Positions 1 through 5,933 of a stretch of 7,199 nucleotides of DNA are shown one piece after another; position 1 is the first letter of the stretch, and every line of letters begins with the position of its first letter. The stretch lies in the NCBI GenBank assembly GCA_030840415.1, contig JAVEEO010000249.1:1-7199 (forward strand). Direction: 5' to 3'. The DNA comes from Pseudonocardiales bacterium (lineage in GTDB: Bacteria; Actinomycetota; Actinomycetes; Mycobacteriales; Jatrophihabitantaceae). A model generated the notes under the pieces. The model did not search any database. It was given only the letters and a program-made list of their open reading frames with translations, and had not been told where the DNA came from. A program made the position numbers and the translations under genes.

Positions 1-1416
1 GAAGCCGAACGCGCCGGCCGGAACCGCGGGCAGCGGGTTCGTGCCGAGGGTGCCCTGGGCATAGCTGACTCGCGTTGCGGCACCGGCTCGCGCGGTGATG
101 CCCGCCAGCGGCGTCACCACCGGCGCCGAGGACGTGACGAAGGCCGAGCCGCCCGCGGCGGTGAGCGGGTTCTTCGCGGCATCGCCGATCACCGCGATCG
201 ACTTCAGCGAGCCCCCGCGCAGCGGCAGCACGCCGTGCGGGTTCCTGAGCAGGACGGTGCCCTGCTCGGCGATCCGGCTGGATAGTTGCCGGTGCGCCGG
301 GGTGCTGACGACGGCGTTCCTGACCGTGGCGGGGTCGGGCGTGGGGTGGTCGAAGAGCCCGATGCGGAACATCGCGGTGAGCACGTGCGCGACCATCCGG
401 TCCAACTCCGCCACGGTGACCGCACCGGACTGCACGGCTGCCTTGAGCTTGGAGTTGAAGTAGGAACCGAACAGCTGGTCGATCGGCCCGAGGTGGGCGT
501 CATCGGCGGCGCCGGGCATCTCCAGGTCGAGCCCGGACTTGGCCGCCTTGATCGTGCTGTGCACAGCGCCCCAGTCCGACATCACCATGCCGTCGAAGTG
601 CCAGGCGTCGCGCAGCGTGCCGATCAGTTCGTCGGCGTTCTCGCAGGCGTAGCTTCCGCCGATCCGGTTGTAGGAACACATGATCGCGCCGACCCCGGCC
701 TGCACCGCTGCCTTGAACGCCGGCTGGTAGATCTCCTGTCGCGCCTTCTCGCCGGCGACGACGTTGATCGAGGAGCGCAGCACCTCCTGGTTGTTGGCCA
801 GGAAGTGTTTGGCCGTGGCGATGACGTGATTGCTCTGGATGCCCTTGATGACCGCGGTGGCCTGGTGTGCGGTGAGGTAGGGGTCCTCGCTGAAGGTCTC
901 GGGCGAGCGGCCCCAGGTCGGCAACCGCAGGATGTTGATGGTCGGCGCGAGGGCGACGTTGTGACCCTTGCCCGCCTGCTCGGCGCCGTAGGCCCGGCCG
1001 TACTGGCCCGCGAGGCGGCTGTCCCAGGTCGAGGCCAGCGCCGTGGTGTCGGCCCACTGCGTCACCCCGGTCGAGTTGTTGCCGACACCGACGGGCGAGT
1101 CGGCGAGGATCACGGCCGGGATGCCGAGCCGGTCATTGCCCGGGATCCTTCCGGCGTACCCGGTGCTCGGATCCGCGATCAGCGGGTAGCCCACCCCGTG
1201 CACCTCGGCGATCTTCTCGTCCAGGGTCATCCGCGCCACCAGCAGGGCGGCGCGTTCGACGGGACTGAGCGCGGTGTTCGTCCACGGCCGGGATGCCGCG
1301 GTACTCGCCGGCTGCGTGAGGTGTGCCGGCGCGGCCGACAGCGCCGGCGCGCCCGTGACCAGCGCCAATACCAGACCCGCACCCGGCACGATCGCTTGCA
1401 GAACCCGTGCCTTCAT
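1..1416 (-). CDS. Secreted glycoside hydrolase family 3 enzyme (beta-glucosidase-like), 3' end cut by window
   Basis: Reads from ATG at 1416 without a stop to position 1, giving 472 residues; the gene continues outside the window. The start is supported by a GGAGG about 7 nt upstream. Residues 1-31 form a signal peptide: basic KAR, a hydrophobic stretch to about 22, then Ala-rich cleavage sites between 25 and 31. Export is therefore expected. The GH3 N-terminal barrel follows: ADSP at 105-108 (substrate-binding Asp region), GRSPETFSEDP 169-179, KHF plus ANNQE 203-211, CSYN 247-250, and MSDWGAVHS 279-287, in which D281 is the expected catalytic nucleophile. The GH3 C-terminal domain begins near 380 (TVLLRN, VLPLRGG, IAVIGD) and is truncated within its Gly-Gly-Ser region. 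Known members remove beta-linked sugars from oligosaccharides or glycosides; the precise substrate (glucose, xylose or other) cannot be read here. It is followed by no visible partner and has its own upstream palindrome. Confidence 0.95.
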   Translation of the reverse strand, partial: MKARVLQAIVPGAGLVLALVTGAPALSAAPAHLTQPASTAASRPWTNTALSPVERAALLVARMTLDEKIAEVHGVGYPLIADPSTGYAGRIPGNDRLGIPAVILADSPVGVGNNSTGVTQWADTTALASTWDSRLAGQYGRAYGAEQAGKGHNVALAPTINILRLPTWGRSPETFSEDPYLTAHQATAVIKGIQSNHVIATAKHFLANNQEVLRSSINVVAGEKARQEIYQPAFKAAVQAGVGAIMCSYNRIGGSYACENADELIGTLRDAWHFDGMVMSDWGAVHSTIKAAKSGLDLEMPGAADDAHLGPIDQLFGSYFNSKLKAAVQSGAVTVAELDRMVAHVLTAMFRIGLFDHPTPDPATVRNAVVSTPAHRQLSSRIAEQGTVLLRNPHGVLPLRGGSLKSIAVIGDAAKNPLTAAGGSAFVTSSAPVVTPLAGITARAGAATRVSYAQGTLGTNPLPAVPAGAFGF

Positions 1417-1448
1417 GTTCGCCTCCGGTGCAACAGGTAAAACCGACG

Positions 1449-1466
1449 TTACTGAGCTTTCAGTGA
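1449..1466. promoter_or_regulatory. Palindromic operator candidate upstream of the GH3 gene
   Basis: ACTGA (1451-1455) and TCAGT (1460-1464) form an inverted repeat with a 4-nt centre, extended by one further T-A pair at 1449/1466 after one mismatch. It lies 33 nt upstream of the GH3 start codon. Half-sites of this shape are common in TetR-family operators, so repression of the GH3 gene by an unlinked TetR-type regulator is plausible. No regulator gene lies in the window and I could not place a convincing -35/-10 pair. Confidence 0.4.
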
Positions 1467-1635
1467 GTTATTGGTTGGTTTCGCTGCGGATTCAGCTTCG
1501 GATGGCTACAGTGCTCGCCCGGCCGAGCGCTCGGTCGCGACGGTGGTTCGACGGCCCGCAAGTGCGGTGGCCCGCTCGCCCCCGGCAACTGTGGAGAACC
1601 GGCGCTATGCGGTCTGACATACCCAGGTCCCCAAG

Positions 1636-1678
1636 CTGGACGGCAGCCAAGGCGGGTCAAAGCCCGCCTGCCGTCCAG
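1636..1678 (-). terminator. Long nested hairpin downstream of the accessory cluster
   Basis: Outer arms 1636-1645 and 1669-1678 (CTGGACGGCA / TGCCGTCCAG) pair perfectly over 10 bp. Inner arms 1651-1656 and 1663-1668 (GGCGGG / CCCGCC) pair over 6 bp around a 6-nt loop. The left side carries a 5-nt bulge. It begins 15 bp after the stop codon at 1693 and so best serves the minus-strand cluster. There is no T-run on either side, which is common for actinobacterial terminators, so it could also be a transcript-stabilising or processing hairpin. Confidence 0.55.
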
Positions 1679-1692
1679 TGAGGCGACCTTGG

Positions 1693-1941
1693 CTAGTCGG
1701 CTAGCGAGCGCTGCACGTGGCGGGGCTTGCGCCAGCCGTCCTCAACGTCAGCCGTGTGAGTGAGGTAGGCGGCCAGGTTGTGAATGCTGGCCGGGTGCGC
1801 GGTGCAGCGGAATGAGTTCCCGCCGTCATCTGCGCCACACTTCGGGCAAGGCGCCGGGCCGTACCCCAACGCAGATCATCTAGCAGCCAACTCTGACCGC
1901 AATCTCTAGGGCAGTTCCAGGCTGCTGAATTCCGGCTTCAT
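1693..1941 (-). pseudogene. Short zinc-ribbon-like ORF, probably a broken gene
   Basis: The 3' part is an open frame of 58 codons (TTG at 1869 to TAG at 1693-1695) holding CPKCG at residues 8-12 and a second Cys and a His at C22 and H25. This is a CxxC...CxxH pattern typical of small zinc-binding proteins of phages and integrative elements. No ribosome binding site precedes the TTG. In the same frame, an ATG at 1941 has GGAG 9 nt upstream and begins MKPEFSSLELP, but then meets TAG (1906-1908) and TGA (1876-1878). A bridging frame between these points is open and would restore an 82-residue protein if one C were removed near 1909-1911 and one G added near 1864-1867. The repair is my inference; only the short open frames are directly visible. 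Alternatively, the 11-codon peptide and the 58-aa ORF are separate, or neither is translated. Function unknown. Confidence 0.4.
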
Positions 1942-1998
1942 AATGATGATCTCCAATGGAAGGTGATTCTCCACTACGGCCCCGACAGTTTTCGGCTA

Positions 1999-2014
1999 GG
2001 CCGCATGCGCGGCC
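1999..2014 (-). terminator. Hairpin directly after the split hypothetical gene
   Basis: GGCCGC (1999-2004) and GCGGCC (2009-2014) pair perfectly around the 4-nt centre ATGC. On the minus strand it starts 3 nt after the stop codon of the split gene and is followed by TAGCCGAAAA, so there is no U-tract. It may end or attenuate the transcript before the zinc-ribbon-like ORF. Weak as a stand-alone terminator. Confidence 0.35.
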
Positions 2015-2017
2015 ACC

Positions 2018-2672
2018 TCAATCGGTACCCAATGCGTCTAACGCCTGTCGCGCTACCTCCGGGCTGCGACGGATCGCGGCTCGCAACTGCTTCTCCTCAA
2101 ACTGCTGCTGAGAGTCAGCCAGCACCGCCTCCCAGGTGGTGCGGTGGTCTGCCAGCCCTTCCACGATCAGGAATCGGATCAGGTCTTCGACGGTGGGGCG
2201 GAATCGCTTGTGCCCCACCGGCAAATGCAGGGCGCCGAAGCTCTTGTCCAGAGTGCGGCTCCTACAGAGGGCCGCCAGCCGGGAGGGTCAACGTCCACCT
2301 GCAGATGTGCATCGGGATACCCGTCCGCCTTGTCCCTCTCGTAGTCAAAGTGAAAGAGCGGATGGTCGGTGTCTGTGTCGAGTCCGTAGGTCATTACGGA
2401 TGACCGAACCATTAAATACCGGCCCTCATAGTCGGCAGTTAACGTGTACATAAGCCCCAGGTAGCCAGAGGGGGACGTGCATCGACGGTCAGCGGTATCG
2501 CACCGACTCGAAAGGAGTCGTCGGACCGGAGCTTGTATCCGACAGTGAATAGATCGCCACGGGCAGCGCGTACCGGAGTAATCGATACTCCGTGGCAGAC
2601 AGTCCCGTTTAAGACGGTCGTCAGAGTGTGGGCGAACCCGCGCGCCTCAGCCCCGAGGTCGAACCGTCCCAC
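2018..2672 (-). pseudogene. Hypothetical protein of actinomycete accessory regions, split by two frameshifts
   Basis: Three consecutive open frames on the minus strand read as one protein of about 218 residues. Segment A runs from GTG at 2672 to TAA at 2439 (starts VGRFDLGAEARGF, ends near VDARPP). Segment B is open across 2451-2179 (MYTLTADYEGRYL, FHFDYERDK, DAHLQVDVD). Segment C runs to TGA at 2018 (LHLPVGHKRFRP, VEDLIRFLIVEG, a Gln/Glu/Arg-rich helix, ending ALDALGTD). Each junction needs one added base: the first fits the C5 run at 2470-2474 (G5 on the plus strand), the second the C-rich run at 2281-2287. From memory, uncharacterised Streptomyces proteins join the same blocks in this order (a YLxV core, an RFDY-like block, AHLQV, then LHLPVGG-RFRP and a helical tail), which supports a single ancestral gene. 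I know of no assigned function. It follows the 68-aa gene by 5 nt, so translational coupling is likely. Real decay and base-call errors cannot be separated here. Confidence 0.7.
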
Positions 2673-2687
2673 AGCCGCTAGCGGCTG
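2672..2687. repeat. Perfect 16-bp palindrome across a stop/start junction
   Basis: CAGCCGCTAGCGGCTG is identical to its reverse complement. Its centre is the TAG stop (2678-2680) of the 68-aa gene and its last base is the G of the GTG (2672) of the next gene. In mRNA it would form an 8-bp arm pairing or a shorter hairpin hiding the downstream start until ribosomes finish the first gene. It could equally be a protein-binding site. Confidence 0.5.
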
Positions 2688-2884
2688 AACGCGTCCAGGT
2701 CGCGCAGCGCCATCCAAGCAACGCGGGCGCTGACACTGGCGAAGCTGTTCCGCTGAGCCTGCTGCTCTAATTCCGCTCGCGTGTAGCCCGAGCGCTCAAC
2801 CGCCCGCTGAATGGCTACGCGGGTCTCATGCTCCGATGACTCAACGAGTTCTGCGGTTCCTGGACGCTCCGCGATGGCTGTCAT
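2678..2884 (-). CDS. Small hypothetical protein (68 aa), first gene of the accessory cluster
   Basis: ATG at 2884 is preceded by GGAGG 6 nt upstream (2891-2895), the best ribosome binding site in the central region. The product is short, charged and probably all-helical: an N-terminal tail rich in Ala/Glu, a helix around EHETRVAIQRAVERSG, then YTRAELEQQAQ, and SARVAWMALRDLD near the end. There are no membrane segments, Cys or obvious catalytic residues. The GYTRAELEQQ part resembles a helix-turn-helix entry, so a small DNA-binding or antitoxin-like protein is possible, but I do not recognise the family. The next gene starts 5 nt after its stop with a palindrome across the junction, so the two were probably made together. 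The intact frame contrasts with the broken gene behind it. Confidence 0.65.
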   Translation of the reverse strand: MTAIAERPGTAELVESSEHETRVAIQRAVERSGYTRAELEQQAQRNSFASVSARVAWMALRDLDAFSR

Positions 2885-3165
2885 GGCTGGCCTCCGTTCC
2901 TAGCTACGTCCAACCTAGAGAGCGGGTCTGACAAGTCGCTGTTCGCCTGAGATAGACATTACCGGGTCCCGCTGGGTCCTGCCGGTCACATCGGGTCTTT
3001 CCGGCTTTCTTTCGGTCACTACCGGCCTCTACCGGTCGCTGTGCGCCCAGGAGTACCCCCTCCCCCCTTCTGACTCACTGACACGCAACACGCCGGCTGG
3101 GCTTGGGTTTGTCAGCCCGCATAGCGCCGAGAAACCCAACTGCTGTGGATGGGAGACTGCCCGAT
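2885..3165. promoter_or_regulatory. Divergent intergenic region between the accessory cluster and the membrane gene
   Basis: It separates the minus-strand cluster from the plus-strand membrane gene and must hold promoters for both. It contains the GGTC repeat array and a C-rich stretch near 3055-3069. On the minus strand TAGGTT (2917-2912) fits an actinobacterial -10 hexamer (TAnnnT) but lacks a matching -35. TTGTCA boxes at 2934-2929 (minus) and 3109-3114 (plus) have no good partner at 16-18 bp. I therefore do not assign transcription starts. Confidence 0.4.
2961..3040. repeat. Array of about eight ~10-bp degenerate direct repeats (GGTC core)
   Basis: Cores GGTC or a one-base variant begin at 2965, 2975, 2984, 2994, 3003 (GGCT), 3014, 3024 (GGCC) and 3034, that is every 9-11 bp or about one helical turn. 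Units usually start with a C-rich base pair before the core (CCGGGTC, CCGGTC, TCGGTCAC, ACCGGTC) and end in pyrimidines. Exact sub-repeats include CTACCGG at 3019 and 3029, and CGGTCAC at 2983 and 3013. The array lies 77 bp upstream of the 68-aa gene and also upstream of the plus-strand membrane protein gene. Phased sites like these suit a cooperatively binding regulator, or iterons of a replication or transfer protein; no such protein is in the window. Confidence 0.55.
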
Positions 3166-4812
3166 GTGCCTGTGACGTCCGCGCCTCCCGCCTCGGCGGC
3201 CGCGGCGTCGGGCTGGTCCCGGCGCGCGGTCAGCTTCGCGCGCCGGTTGTGGCACTCCGGCTACCGGCCGGCCCTGATCGCCACCGCGTTCGCCGCCCTG
3301 CTGGCCTGGGGCTTCCTGCTGCTGCCGCCGATGAACACCGACCTGGCCGCCCAGTTGGCCCGGGCCGACTTCGCCAGCCGGTACCCGGTCTCGATCATCG
3401 ACTTCCGGTGGTTCGGCGGCACCGTCGAGTACGGCTACACGCTGTGGGCCTCGGCGCTGATGGCCCACCTCGGCACCAAGGTCACCGGCGCGCTGGCCGC
3501 GGTGATCGGCACCTGGTACACAACCCGGTTGTTGCATCGCTTGAAACCCGCCCGTCCGGTGCTCGGCGGCCTGGCCGCCGCCGTCACCCAGGTCGCCAAC
3601 GTGGTCGAGGGACGGATCACCTTCGCCTGCGGGCTGGCCTGCGGGCTGATCGCCGTCACCCTGTTCACCACCACCCGGGTGCCGCGCTGGCTGGCGGTGC
3701 CCCTGGCGGTGCTGTTCAGCCTGCTCTGCGGCGGCGCCAGCCCGGTGGCCGGCCTGCTGCTCTGGGTGGCCGGCGGGGTGGCCCTGCTGCTGCGGCGACC
3801 GGTCGCGGCCGCGGTGCTGACCGTGCCGTCCGGCCTGGCGATGGCGGTCACCTCGGTGATCTTCGGCGACGGCGGCCACCAGCCGTTCACCTTCCTCGAC
3901 TGCCTGAAGTCGCTGACGGCGCTGGCGATCGTGCTGGCCACCGTGCCCCGTCGCTGCCACCCGATCCGGCTCGGTGCCGGGATCGGGATGCTGATGCTGA
4001 CCGCGGCCTTCCTACTGCCCACCCCGGTCGGTTCGAACGCGACCCGGCTCGGCCTGCTGTTCGCACTGCCGGTGGCCGCGTCGTTCGTGCACTGGCGCAA
4101 CCGCGTCCTCACTGCCCTGGCGCTGGCGGCGATCCTGGCGCTGCAACTGCCGGTCAACCCGGCCACCATCGCCAGCACCGGCCGGGTCAGCGGCTACAGC
4201 GCCTACTACACCGTGCTGAGCGAGGAGATTCTCTCCCGCGGGCCGCTGACCGGGCGGGTGGAAGTGCCCGAGATGGCCGGGCACTGGGACTCGGTCTACC
4301 TGGCCCGCGGCGTTCCGCTGGCCCGGGGGTGGCTCCGCCAGACCGACGTCCGGCTCAACGACGCGGTGTTCTACCAGCGCAAACCGACGCCGGAGTCCTA
4401 TCGCCAGTTCCTCACCGACAACGCGGTGCAGTACGTCGCGGTGCCCGATGCCGAGCTGACCCGCTTCGGCCGGGACGAGCTGGCGCTGATCGCGACGAAC
4501 CTGGACTACCTCAGCCCGATCTGGCGCAACGCGCACTGGACGCTGTACGAGGTGCGCGACTTCGCGCCGCTGGTCGACCCGCCGGCCCGGGTGCTCAGCC
4601 AGCAACCCGACGCGATCGTGGTGTCGGTGCCGGCCAACAGCTCGATCCGGGTGCGGCTGCGCTGGTACCGGTGGCTGGGCATGGAGAGCCAGGACAAGCA
4701 GGCCTGCATCGTCCAGGACGGCCTTTACGTCACGCTGAACACCGGCACCGGCGGCAACTACACCTTCAACTCCCGGTTCCCGATCGGCACCGGGCACTGC
4801 CCGAAAGGCTGA
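3166..4812 (+). CDS. Polytopic membrane protein with GT-C-glycosyltransferase-like architecture
   Basis: The frame is open from TTG 3103. I prefer GTG 3166 (GGGAG 10 nt upstream), giving 548 residues; GTG at 3145 or 3172 are alternatives. A basic, Ala/Pro/Ser-rich cytoplasmic tail (1-34) precedes TM1 (about 35-55). A first external loop follows with NTDLAAQ (57-63), an Asp just after TM1, and IDFRWFGG (78-85). About eight to ten further hydrophobic segments end near 330. Residues 340-470 form a soluble, outward-facing domain (GHWDSVYLARGVPLARGW 372-389, DNAVQYVAVPD 418-428, WRNAHWTLYEV 453-463). A beta-rich C-terminal piece holds C514 and C545, which could form a disulfide. TM1, then an acidic loop, many TMs and a C-terminal extracytoplasmic domain is the plan of GT-C enzymes using polyprenyl-linked sugars, so cell-envelope glycan work is plausible but unproven. 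I recall similar uncharacterised proteins across actinomycetes. The next gene starts 2 bp after its stop. Confidence 0.85.
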   Translation: MPVTSAPPASAAAASGWSRRAVSFARRLWHSGYRPALIATAFAALLAWGFLLLPPMNTDLAAQLARADFASRYPVSIIDFRWFGGTVEYGYTLWASALMAHLGTKVTGALAAVIGTWYTTRLLHRLKPARPVLGGLAAAVTQVANVVEGRITFACGLACGLIAVTLFTTTRVPRWLAVPLAVLFSLLCGGASPVAGLLLWVAGGVALLLRRPVAAAVLTVPSGLAMAVTSVIFGDGGHQPFTFLDCLKSLTALAIVLATVPRRCHPIRLGAGIGMLMLTAAFLLPTPVGSNATRLGLLFALPVAASFVHWRNRVLTALALAAILALQLPVNPATIASTGRVSGYSAYYTVLSEEILSRGPLTGRVEVPEMAGHWDSVYLARGVPLARGWLRQTDVRLNDAVFYQRKPTPESYRQFLTDNAVQYVAVPDAELTRFGRDELALIATNLDYLSPIWRNAHWTLYEVRDFAPLVDPPARVLSQQPDAIVVSVPANSSIRVRLRWYRWLGMESQDKQACIVQDGLYVTLNTGTGGNYTFNSRFPIGTGHCPKG

Positions 4813-4814
4813 CG

Positions 4815-5063
4815 ATGACGACGATCGGAGTGCGGCAGCTGCGTCGTCAGACGGCCGAATTCGTGCGCAGGGCTGCGGCCGGTGAAACGATAGCCGTCCT
4901 GGTGGGCGGCCGGCCAGTCGCCGAGCTGGGGCCCGCCCACTCCAACAGGTGGCGCCGGGGCACCGAGATCGCCGCTGTCTTCGCCGGGGCGCCAGACCTG
5001 GACTTCGACCTCGACCGCGATGCGCTGAACAACACGATGACCGATCCGTTCGATCTGCGCTGA
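4815..5063 (+). CDS. Phd/YefM-family type II antitoxin (VapB-like), no toxin adjacent
   Basis: ATG at 4815 lies 2 bp after the stop of the membrane protein gene, with AAAGG about 6 nt upstream, and gives 82 residues. The N-terminal half has the Phd/YefM DNA-binding pattern: MTTIGVRQLRRQTAEF (1-16), AAGETIAVLVGGRPVAEL (21-38). The C-terminal half is acidic (DLDFDLDRD 61-69, ending DPFDLR), as expected for the tail that wraps and inhibits a PIN-domain VapC or RelE-type toxin. Such antitoxins normally bind their own operator and are followed directly by the toxin gene, often overlapping. Here the next gene is degV on the opposite strand, 5 bp away, so there is no room for a toxin. It may be an orphan antitoxin, act on a distant toxin, or have become a simple regulator. 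Its frame differs from that of the membrane gene, so it is not a fusion. Confidence 0.85.
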   Translation: MTTIGVRQLRRQTAEFVRRAAAGETIAVLVGGRPVAELGPAHSNRWRRGTEIAAVFAGAPDLDFDLDRDALNNTMTDPFDLR

Positions 5064-5068
5064 TCGGC

Positions 5069-5923
5069 TCAGTGTTTGCGGACCACCACGCCGAGCAGTC
5101 CCGGGCCGACGTGCGCGCCGACCACCGCACCCACCTCGGACTCGTACAGCTGGCCCAGGTTGGGCAGCGCCTCCTTGAGCCGGCCGGCGACCTCGGCGGC
5201 CCGCTCCGGGGCGGCCAGGTGCTGCACGGCCACGTCCACCGGCTCGCTGCCGGCGGCCTGCACCGTCAGCTGGACCAGCCGGGCAATCGCCTTGGACGCG
5301 GTTCGCACCTTCTCCAGCGGCATGATCCGGCCGTCGGACAGGTGCAGCAGCGGCTTGACCGCCAGCGCGGTCCCGAACCTGGCCGCGGCGGTGCCGATCC
5401 GGCCGCCGCGGTGCAGCCATTCCAGCGAGTCGACGTAGAACAGCGCCGTGGTCCGCTCCAGGGCGGTACGGGCGGCCTGCTCCACGTCCGGCGCGGCGGC
5501 ACCGGCGGCGGCCGACCGGGCGGCGGCCAGCACCGCGAAGCCCAGTGCCATCGCCGCCGACCGGGAGTCGATCACCCGGACCACGTCCGGATCGAACTCG
5601 GCCGCCGCCAGCCGCGCCGAGTCGCAGGTGCCCGACAGCTCCGCGGACAGGTGCAGCGACACCACGGTGCCGGCGCCGGCGTCGAGGGCCGCCTGGTACA
5701 CCTCGACGAATTCGGCCGGCGTCGGCCGCGAGGTGGTCACCGCGGTCCGGACCCGCAGCGCGGCGCACACGTCGGCCGGGGTGACGTCCACGCCCTCCAG
5801 GCCGGTCCGACCGCCCAGTTGCACCTGCAGCGGCACCACCTGCACGCCCAACTCCTCGGCCAGGCCGCCGGGCAGGTAGGAGGTCGAGTCGGTGACCACC
5901 GTGACCTGCTGTTGCGCCGCCAT
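5069..5923 (-). CDS. DegV family fatty-acid-binding protein
   Basis: A complete 284-residue protein, the usual DegV length. Visible family blocks: VTDSTSYLP (10-18), the TSRP motif (64-67) matching the TSxP element that holds the fatty-acid carboxylate, SLHLSAELSGTCDSAR (89-104), VIDSRSAAMALG (118-129), DSLEWLHRGGRIG (165-177), KPLLHLSDGRI (190-200) and VGAVVGAHVGPGLLGVV (264-280). Known members (FakB) present exogenous fatty acids to the kinase FakA for acyl-phosphate formation; actinobacterial members are mostly unstudied and no fakA is in the window. The start ATG at 5923 is 10 nt after the leuS stop, with no strong ribosome binding site, so it is probably read by coupling with leuS. Cytoplasmic; no signal peptide. 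Confidence 0.94.
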   Translation of the reverse strand: MAAQQQVTVVTDSTSYLPGGLAEELGVQVVPLQVQLGGRTGLEGVDVTPADVCAALRVRTAVTTSRPTPAEFVEVYQAALDAGAGTVVSLHLSAELSGTCDSARLAAAEFDPDVVRVIDSRSAAMALGFAVLAAARSAAAGAAAPDVEQAARTALERTTALFYVDSLEWLHRGGRIGTAAARFGTALAVKPLLHLSDGRIMPLEKVRTASKAIARLVQLTVQAAGSEPVDVAVQHLAAPERAAEVAGRLKEALPNLGQLYESEVGAVVGAHVGPGLLGVVVRKH

Positions 5924-5933
5924 CTGCCGAACG

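Larger units (their letters stand above)
1417..1692. other. Intergenic gap, no gene recognised
   Basis: Between the GH3 start and the end of the small accessory cluster I see the palindrome at 1449-1466, the nested hairpin at 1636-1678, and nothing else convincing. A 66-codon open frame on the minus strand (1660-1460) runs across the GH3 upstream palindrome, has unnatural Pro/Arg/Ser-rich composition and no ribosome binding site, so I do not call it. Confidence 0.6.

Noticed and set aside
286..1440. Plus-strand open frame of 384 codons.
   Set aside because: It lies entirely opposite the GH3 gene, which carries the family motifs; the plus product is Arg/Gly/Val-rich GC shadow.
1963..2453. Several plus-strand frames of 66-146 codons.
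   Set aside because: They are opposite the split minus-strand gene, whose three segments give a coherent protein.
1611..2933. GGTCTGACA repeated at 1611-1619 and 2925-2933, flanking the island like attachment sites.
   Set aside because: Only 9 bp. A match of that length between two flanks of roughly 280 bp is expected by chance fairly often, and there is no integrase or tRNA.
3249..5063. A 604-codon plus-strand frame that ends as the antitoxin.
   Set aside because: The part before 4815 is an out-of-frame shadow of the membrane protein gene; only the last 82 codons are a real protein.
4012..5130. Long minus-strand frame opposite the membrane protein gene.
   Set aside because: Low-complexity Arg/Pro/Ala shadow, with no motifs and conflict with two well-supported plus-strand genes.
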